DNA of 9,149 nt, taken from assembly GCA_002255315.1 (NCBI GenBank), contig NCBD01000058.1, forward strand, positions 1 through 9,149, given 5' to 3'. The notes below the pieces were generated by a model. The model was not told the origin of the DNA. It saw only the letters and a list, made by a program, of their open reading frames with translations, and made no database searches. Source of the stretch: Actinobacteria bacterium 21-64-8 (GTDB taxonomy: Bacteria > Actinomycetota > Acidimicrobiia > Acidimicrobiales > RAAP-2). Below, in pieces: positions 5,966-9,149 of this stretch (positions are counted from its first letter, which is position 1; the number at the start of each line of letters is the position of its first letter). The translations under genes and the position numbers were made by a program.

Positions 5966-7048
5966 ATGTTGCGCTTCCTCACGGCCGGCGAGAGCCACGG
6001 CCCCGCTCTCAACGTCATCGTCGAGGGCCTGCCTTCGGGTCTGCACTTGACGGTCGACGAACTCGGCGACGAGCTCGCTCGTCGTCGCTTGGGTTACGGA
6101 CGAGGTCCACGTATGCGTTTTGAACGCGACGAACTGCGCCTCGTGGGCGGTGTGCGCCACGGTCGTACGCTCGGCTCACCCGTGGCGCTCGAAATCGCGA
6201 ATTAGGAGTGGCCCAAGTGGGATGACGTCCTCGAGCGGGCGAGCGCGCGTGAAACGGCCGCGCGCGTCGCCGCGGGAGCGATGGCGAAGAGTCTCTTGCG
6301 CGCGATTGGCGTCGAGATCGTGAGCCACGTGGTGCGCATTGGATCGGTGGCCTCTGACGCGAGCTCGCGTCCCGACCCCCGTGACTTGGCGCGCGTCGAC
6401 CAAAGTGAGGTGCGCTGCTTTAGTCCTGACGTCGAAGTCGCGATGATCGCCGAAATTAAGGCTGCCGCGAAAGAGGGCGATTCACTCGGCGGTGTCGTCG
6501 AGGTCATCGCCTACGGCGTGCCGGCAGGTCTGGGCAGTTACGTCCACTGGGACCGCAAACTTGACGGACTTTTGGCCGGCGCCTTGATGAGCATTCAAGC
6601 GGTCAAGGCAGTCGAGATTGGTGACGGCATGGCCCAAGCCGCCCAACGCGGCAGCGTCGCACACGACGCCATTGCCGTCGATGAAGCATTTCTCGCGGGT
6701 GGCGGGTACGTACGTCGAAGCGATCACGCGGGTGGCCTCGAAGGCGGAATGACGTCGGGCGCACCGCTCATCGCGCGCGTCGCCATGAAGCCGCTCGCGA
6801 CGCTCAATCGACCGGTCCTCGAGACGGTGGACGTCGCCACCGGCGCGTCGACCGTGTCGTTTAAAGAACGCACCGACGTCACCGCCGTGCCCGCCCTGGG
6901 CGTCGTTGCCGAAGCGATGATGGCGCTCGTCCTCGCCGGCGAAGCGCAGCGCAAATTCGGCGGCGATTCGCTCGAAGAGTTCGTTCGCAACCACGCGAGC
7001 TACGTCGCCAACCTCGGTTCGACGTCGTCATCGGCCCACGAACGCTGA
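5966..7048 (+). pseudogene. aroC: Chorismate synthase, disrupted by a nonsense codon and an internal in-frame deletion
   Basis: Chorismate synthase is the FMN-dependent last enzyme of the shikimate pathway, turning EPSP into chorismate. The N-terminus is typical: [21 protein letters not shown] (His11 is one of two conserved catalytic histidines), then [13 protein letters not shown]. At codon 80 (6203-6205) the frame reads TAG, within [19 protein letters not shown]. The same frame continues to 7048 with clear AroC sequence: ERASARETAARVAAG, GGVVEVIAYGVP, VKAVEIGDG, AGGLEGGMTSG, KFGGDSLEE. Between EWPKWDDV and LERASARE, where AroC proteins carry about 45 residues including the RPRPGHAD segment, nothing remains. 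The second conserved histidine is thus absent. The gap is a multiple of three, so the frame is kept. Sense codons total 359, against about 400 in actinobacterial relatives. The ATG at 6281 could restart translation but would give a fragment without the N-terminal half of the site. Gene identity is certain; whether the lesions are biological or sequence errors is not. Confidence 0.9.
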
Positions 7049-7050
7049 GC

Positions 7051-7551
7051 GTGGCCAGAGCCGTCCTCGTAGGTCTGCCCGGAGCGGGTAAGAGCACCGT
7101 CGCTCGAGCGCTCGGGCACTTTTGGGACTGTGGCGTGGTGGACACTGACGACGAGGTTGCCCAACGTGCGGGCGTGGACGTGGCTGAGTTGCTGCGCACG
7201 CACGGCGAAATCGCGTTACGCACGCTTGAGCTTGACGTGCTGAACTCTCTCAAGGATCGTGACGTCGTGGTCGCGACGGGCGGCGGCGTCGTCACGACCA
7301 CCGAGGCGCGCGCGTTGCTGCGCGAGGAAGTCACGGTGTGGCTCGACTGTGATGACGCGACGCTAGTGTCGCGACTGGGTGAGGGGGATAGGCCACTGCT
7401 CGGTGATGACTGGACAACGTCGCTCGCTCGTTTACGAGTGGAACGTTCGACCTGGTATGAAGAGGTCGCGCGCGAACGCGTGGACGCGTCGGGCAGTGTC
7501 GTTGACGTCGTGGCGAGGGTGGTGGCGAGTATCGGGGCCCACGAATCGTGA
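7051..7551 (+). CDS. aroK: Shikimate kinase
   Basis: This cytoplasmic P-loop kinase phosphorylates shikimate with ATP to shikimate 3-phosphate, step five of the pathway. At 166 aa it has normal size. It shows the Walker A motif GLPGAGKST (residues 8-16), the shikimate-binding aspartate in DTDDE (Asp33), Arg57 in GEIALRTLE, the glycine-rich TGGGV (76-80), the lid region GDRPLL, and the late RSTWYEEVA helix. All key residues are present. The GTG start lies 2 nt after the aroC stop, with no evident Shine-Dalgarno, so its translation is probably coupled to the upstream frame. The aroC nonsense codon could therefore lower its expression. The stop overlaps the aroB start by GTGA. Confidence 0.95.
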   Translation: MARAVLVGLPGAGKSTVARALGHFWDCGVVDTDDEVAQRAGVDVAELLRTHGEIALRTLELDVLNSLKDRDVVVATGGGVVTTTEARALLREEVTVWLDCDDATLVSRLGEGDRPLLGDDWTTSLARLRVERSTWYEEVARERVDASGSVVDVVARVVASIGAHES

Positions 7552-8597
7552 AGATCTCGGTCGATCTCGGCGAACGTAGTTACGAGGTGGTCGTCGGCGA
7601 GGGTGTTCGCACGCAGTTGGCGTCGCTCATCGCTCTGCGGGCTCCGCGTGCCGAACGAGTGGCCATCGTCACGTCTTCGTCGCTGCGCGCCCAGCCGTGG
7701 TTTGACTTTGAGGTCGGTCTTGCGACGTCGATTCTGGAACTACCCGATGGTGAGCAGGCGAAACGACCCGAGCACTACGTCGCGTTAGTCGAAGCGCTGG
7801 CCGAACGCTCGCTGTCGCGTCACGACGTCGTGGTGGGCGTCGGGGGTGGCGCGATCACGGACGTGGCCGGCTTTGCCGCCGCGACGTACCTGCGCGGCGT
7901 ACCCGTCATTCATGTCGCGACGACCGTCGCCGGTCAGGTGGACGCCGCCATTGGGGGCAAAACGGGCGTGAACTTGAGGACCGGTAAAAATCTCCTCGGT
8001 GCCTTTCACCAGCCCTTGGGAGTGCTGTGCGACTTGGCGACGCTGCACACGTTGCCCGAGCGCGAGCGTCGCGCCGGTATGGGAGAGGTCGTGAAGTGCG
8101 CGTTACTGGAGGCGCAGTCGTCCGCGTGGCTCGCGCGTTCGAGTTTCGAGTCGCAGATGGAGCTCGCGATCGCCCTCAAGGCCCGCCTGGTCGCTTCCGA
8201 CGAGCGCGAAGGTTCGTCGCGGGCGCTGCTCAACTACGGACACACCCTGGCCCACGCCCTCGAGCGCGAGGCGATGGTGCGCTCGGACGTGTCGCTGCGA
8301 CACGGTGAAGCCGTGGCGATCGGGCTCGCCTTTGCGGCACGCCTGGCGCGCGCCGTAGGCCGTCTCGACGATCGCGGCGTCGCGGAACACGACGCCGCGT
8401 TGAACATTTTCCAACTGCCCACGCGCGTGCCCTCGGTTTTTGATTCGTCCGCTCTCCTTGAGGCGATGAGTCACGACAAAAAGGCCCACCACGACCTGAC
8501 CTTCGTGCTCGCGGGCGCCGAGGGGTTTAGTGTCGTCTCGGGGTTAGCGCCCGACGTCGTGCGCACGGCGTTGGATCAATTTCGAGGAGAGTCGTGA
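7548..8597 (+). CDS. aroB: 3-dehydroquinate synthase
   Basis: This NAD- and metal-dependent enzyme cyclises DAHP to 3-dehydroquinate, step two of the shikimate pathway, in the cytoplasm. The 349-aa length is normal. Visible motifs are PDGEQAKRPEHY, the NAD-site glycine run VGGGAITDVAGF (98-109), YLRGVPVIHVATT, QVDAAIGGKTGVN, and GKNLLGAFHQP. The metal ligands are all in place: Glu180 (GEVVK), His232 (NYGHTLAHALE) and His252 (RHGEAVAIGL). A C-terminal SHDKKAHHDLTFVL helix is also typical. The usual P-T-T-L-L-A-Q-V-D-A stretch reads ATTVAGQVDA here, a mild departure. It overlaps aroK and aroQ by 4 bp on each side (GTGA), so three tightly coupled genes follow aroC. The frame is undamaged. Confidence 0.96.
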   Translation: MKISVDLGERSYEVVVGEGVRTQLASLIALRAPRAERVAIVTSSSLRAQPWFDFEVGLATSILELPDGEQAKRPEHYVALVEALAERSLSRHDVVVGVGGGAITDVAGFAAATYLRGVPVIHVATTVAGQVDAAIGGKTGVNLRTGKNLLGAFHQPLGVLCDLATLHTLPERERRAGMGEVVKCALLEAQSSAWLARSSFESQMELAIALKARLVASDEREGSSRALLNYGHTLAHALEREAMVRSDVSLRHGEAVAIGLAFAARLARAVGRLDDRGVAEHDAALNIFQLPTRVPSVFDSSALLEAMSHDKKAHHDLTFVLAGAEGFSVVSGLAPDVVRTALDQFRGES

Positions 8598-9064
8598 GTA
8601 ACGTCGTCTACCTGATATCGGGACCGAACCTGGATGAACTCGGCACCCGAGAACCGGCAATTTATGGTGCTACGACCTTGCAGCAACACGTCGAACGCTT
8701 TCGTGAAGGTGCGCGGCGCGTCGGCCTGGGCGTGACGCACGTCCAGTCCAACTTTGAAGGTGACCTCGTTGAGGCGATTCACCAAGCGCGCCTCGACGAC
8801 GCCCTCGCCATCGTTATCAACGCCGCGTCCTTGACGCACTACTCATGGTCGCTGCGCGACGCGTTGGCCAATTTTGGGGGCATCAAGATTGAGGTGCACC
8901 TGTCGAACCCCCTCGCGCGCGAGGATTTTCGTCACGTCAGCACCCTGGCCGCGGTCGTCGACGGTTCGATCGCGGGATTTCGCGAGTTGAGCTACGACCT
9001 CGCGCTCGCGGCGGTGGTCGCACGACGTGACGCCTCAGCGAGCAGCGCCACCGACCCTGCCTAG
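8594..9064 (+). CDS. aroQ: Type II 3-dehydroquinate dehydratase
   Basis: This small dodecameric enzyme dehydrates 3-dehydroquinate to 3-dehydroshikimate, step three of the pathway. Type II family motifs are present in order: SGPNLDELGTREPAIYG with the flexible-lid Arg19 and catalytic Tyr24, QSNFEGDLVEAIHQA, NAASLTHYSWSLRDAL with His82, and IEVHLSNPLAREDFRHVS with His102 and Arg109. All catalytic residues are kept. Some flanking positions are unusual for the family, such as SGPNL instead of NGPNL and THYSWSL instead of a THTSVAL-type stretch. The protein is 156 aa, slightly longer than usual because of a low-complexity Ala/Ser tail (RRDASASSATDPA). The GTG start overlaps the aroB stop, with GAGGAGA (8584-8590) just upstream. 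Its stop TAG is part of the TAGACT element proposed for efp. In M. tuberculosis the equivalent gene is called aroD. Confidence 0.93.
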   Translation: MSNVVYLISGPNLDELGTREPAIYGATTLQQHVERFREGARRVGLGVTHVQSNFEGDLVEAIHQARLDDALAIVINAASLTHYSWSLRDALANFGGIKIEVHLSNPLAREDFRHVSTLAAVVDGSIAGFRELSYDLALAAVVARRDASASSATDPA

Positions 9065-9067
9065 ACT
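9062..9067 (+). promoter_or_regulatory. Candidate -10 (TAGACT) for efp, overlapping the aroQ stop codon
   Basis: The aroQ stop TAG (9062-9064) forms the first half of TAGACT, the same hexamer found before tyrS and aroC. Here the next start codon is 35 nt further on. The transcript would have a leader of roughly 25-30 nt with Shine-Dalgarno-like GAAAGG (9086-9091) and GAAGG (9095-9099). Confidence 0.45.
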
Positions 9068-9102
9068 GTTCCACGCACCGGACGCGAAAGGTATGAAGGC
9101 TC

Positions 9103-9149
9103 ATGGCCGCGATTAATACTTCGGATATCAAAAACGGCATCACGCTCAA
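9103..9149 (+). CDS. efp: Translation elongation factor P (3' truncated by window edge)
   Basis: Only 15 codons are visible: MAAINTSDIKNGITL. The S/TxDIKNG pattern is the typical EF-P N-terminus, from the KOW-like first domain. EF-P binds ribosomes stalled at polyproline stretches and promotes peptide bond formation. Position supports the call, since efp follows the aro genes in M. tuberculosis and many other actinobacteria. The pepQ-type peptidase gene that lies between aroD and efp in mycobacteria is absent here. The ATG at 9103 is chosen from the protein match; the nearer GAAGG is only 3 nt away, while GAAAGG sits 11 nt upstream. The ATG at 9093 is in another frame. Confidence 0.82.
   Translation, partial: MAAINTSDIKNGITL

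Noticed and set aside
6203..6205. TAG read as an amino acid (recoding or reassigned stop) in aroC
   Set aside because: TAG ends several other genes here, no recoding signal was seen, and readthrough would still give a protein lacking the RPGHAD segment.
6482..6994. 170-aa minus-strand frame opposite aroC
   Set aside because: GC-rich antisense shadow of a recognised gene, with no ribosome site or family resemblance.
1..9149. CRISPR array, transposon, prophage, toxin-antitoxin or novel defence cluster
   Set aside because: No spaced direct repeats, terminal inverted repeats, integrase or transposase motifs, or phage-like genes were seen; the gene content is housekeeping with a few small unknowns.

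Overview
The window is GC-rich DNA dominated by housekeeping metabolism. It very likely comes from an actinomycete (phylum Actinomycetota). The block chorismate synthase - shikimate kinase - 3-dehydroquinate synthase - type II dehydroquinase - EF-P matches, in the same order, the aroF(C)-aroK-aroB-aroD...efp region of Mycobacterium tuberculosis. Frequent GTG starts, GTGA stop/start overlaps, leaderless-looking promoters and a menaquinone pathway (MenD) also fit. A deep-branching class such as Acidimicrobiia is my guess from the style of the proteins; it cannot be proved from this window.

Layout, left to right: (1) a 5'-truncated menD overlapping a CcdA-type thiol-disulfide membrane transporter gene by 4 bp; (2) tyrS with its own apparent leaderless promoter, overlapping by 4 bp a small lipoprotein gene of unknown function; (3) a short minus-strand gene (72 aa, unknown), then a 117-bp divergent intergenic region, then a 70-aa plus-strand protein with a possible Cys/His metal site; (4) a minus-strand cysteine-cluster protein (eight Cys) divergent from an NfuA-like Fe-S carrier, with 43 bp between their starts; (5) the aroC-aroK-aroB-aroQ operon; (6) the first 15 codons of efp, running off the right edge.

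The main anomaly is aroC. Its reading frame carries an in-frame TAG at codon 80. About 20-30 bp further on, the frame jumps from the EWPKW region straight to ERASARE, losing roughly 45 residues. Those residues include the RPGHAD-type segment with one of the two conserved catalytic histidines. As written, the gene cannot make a working chorismate synthase, although its promoter and the downstream aroK, aroB and aroQ look intact. This conflicts with the presence of menD, whose substrate derives from chorismate. Either a second chorismate source exists, or the lesion is recent, or the sequence is wrong here.

A second pattern is a recurring promoter form: TAGACT or TACACT exactly 6 nt before the start codon of tyrS, nfuA and aroC, with a related TAACAT 7 nt before the start of the 72-aa minus-strand gene. 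This is what leaderless transcription would look like. A further TAGACT overlaps the aroQ stop codon and probably drives efp. I found no tRNA, rRNA, CRISPR array, mobile element or clear rho-independent terminator, and no new defence-type or other multi-gene system.
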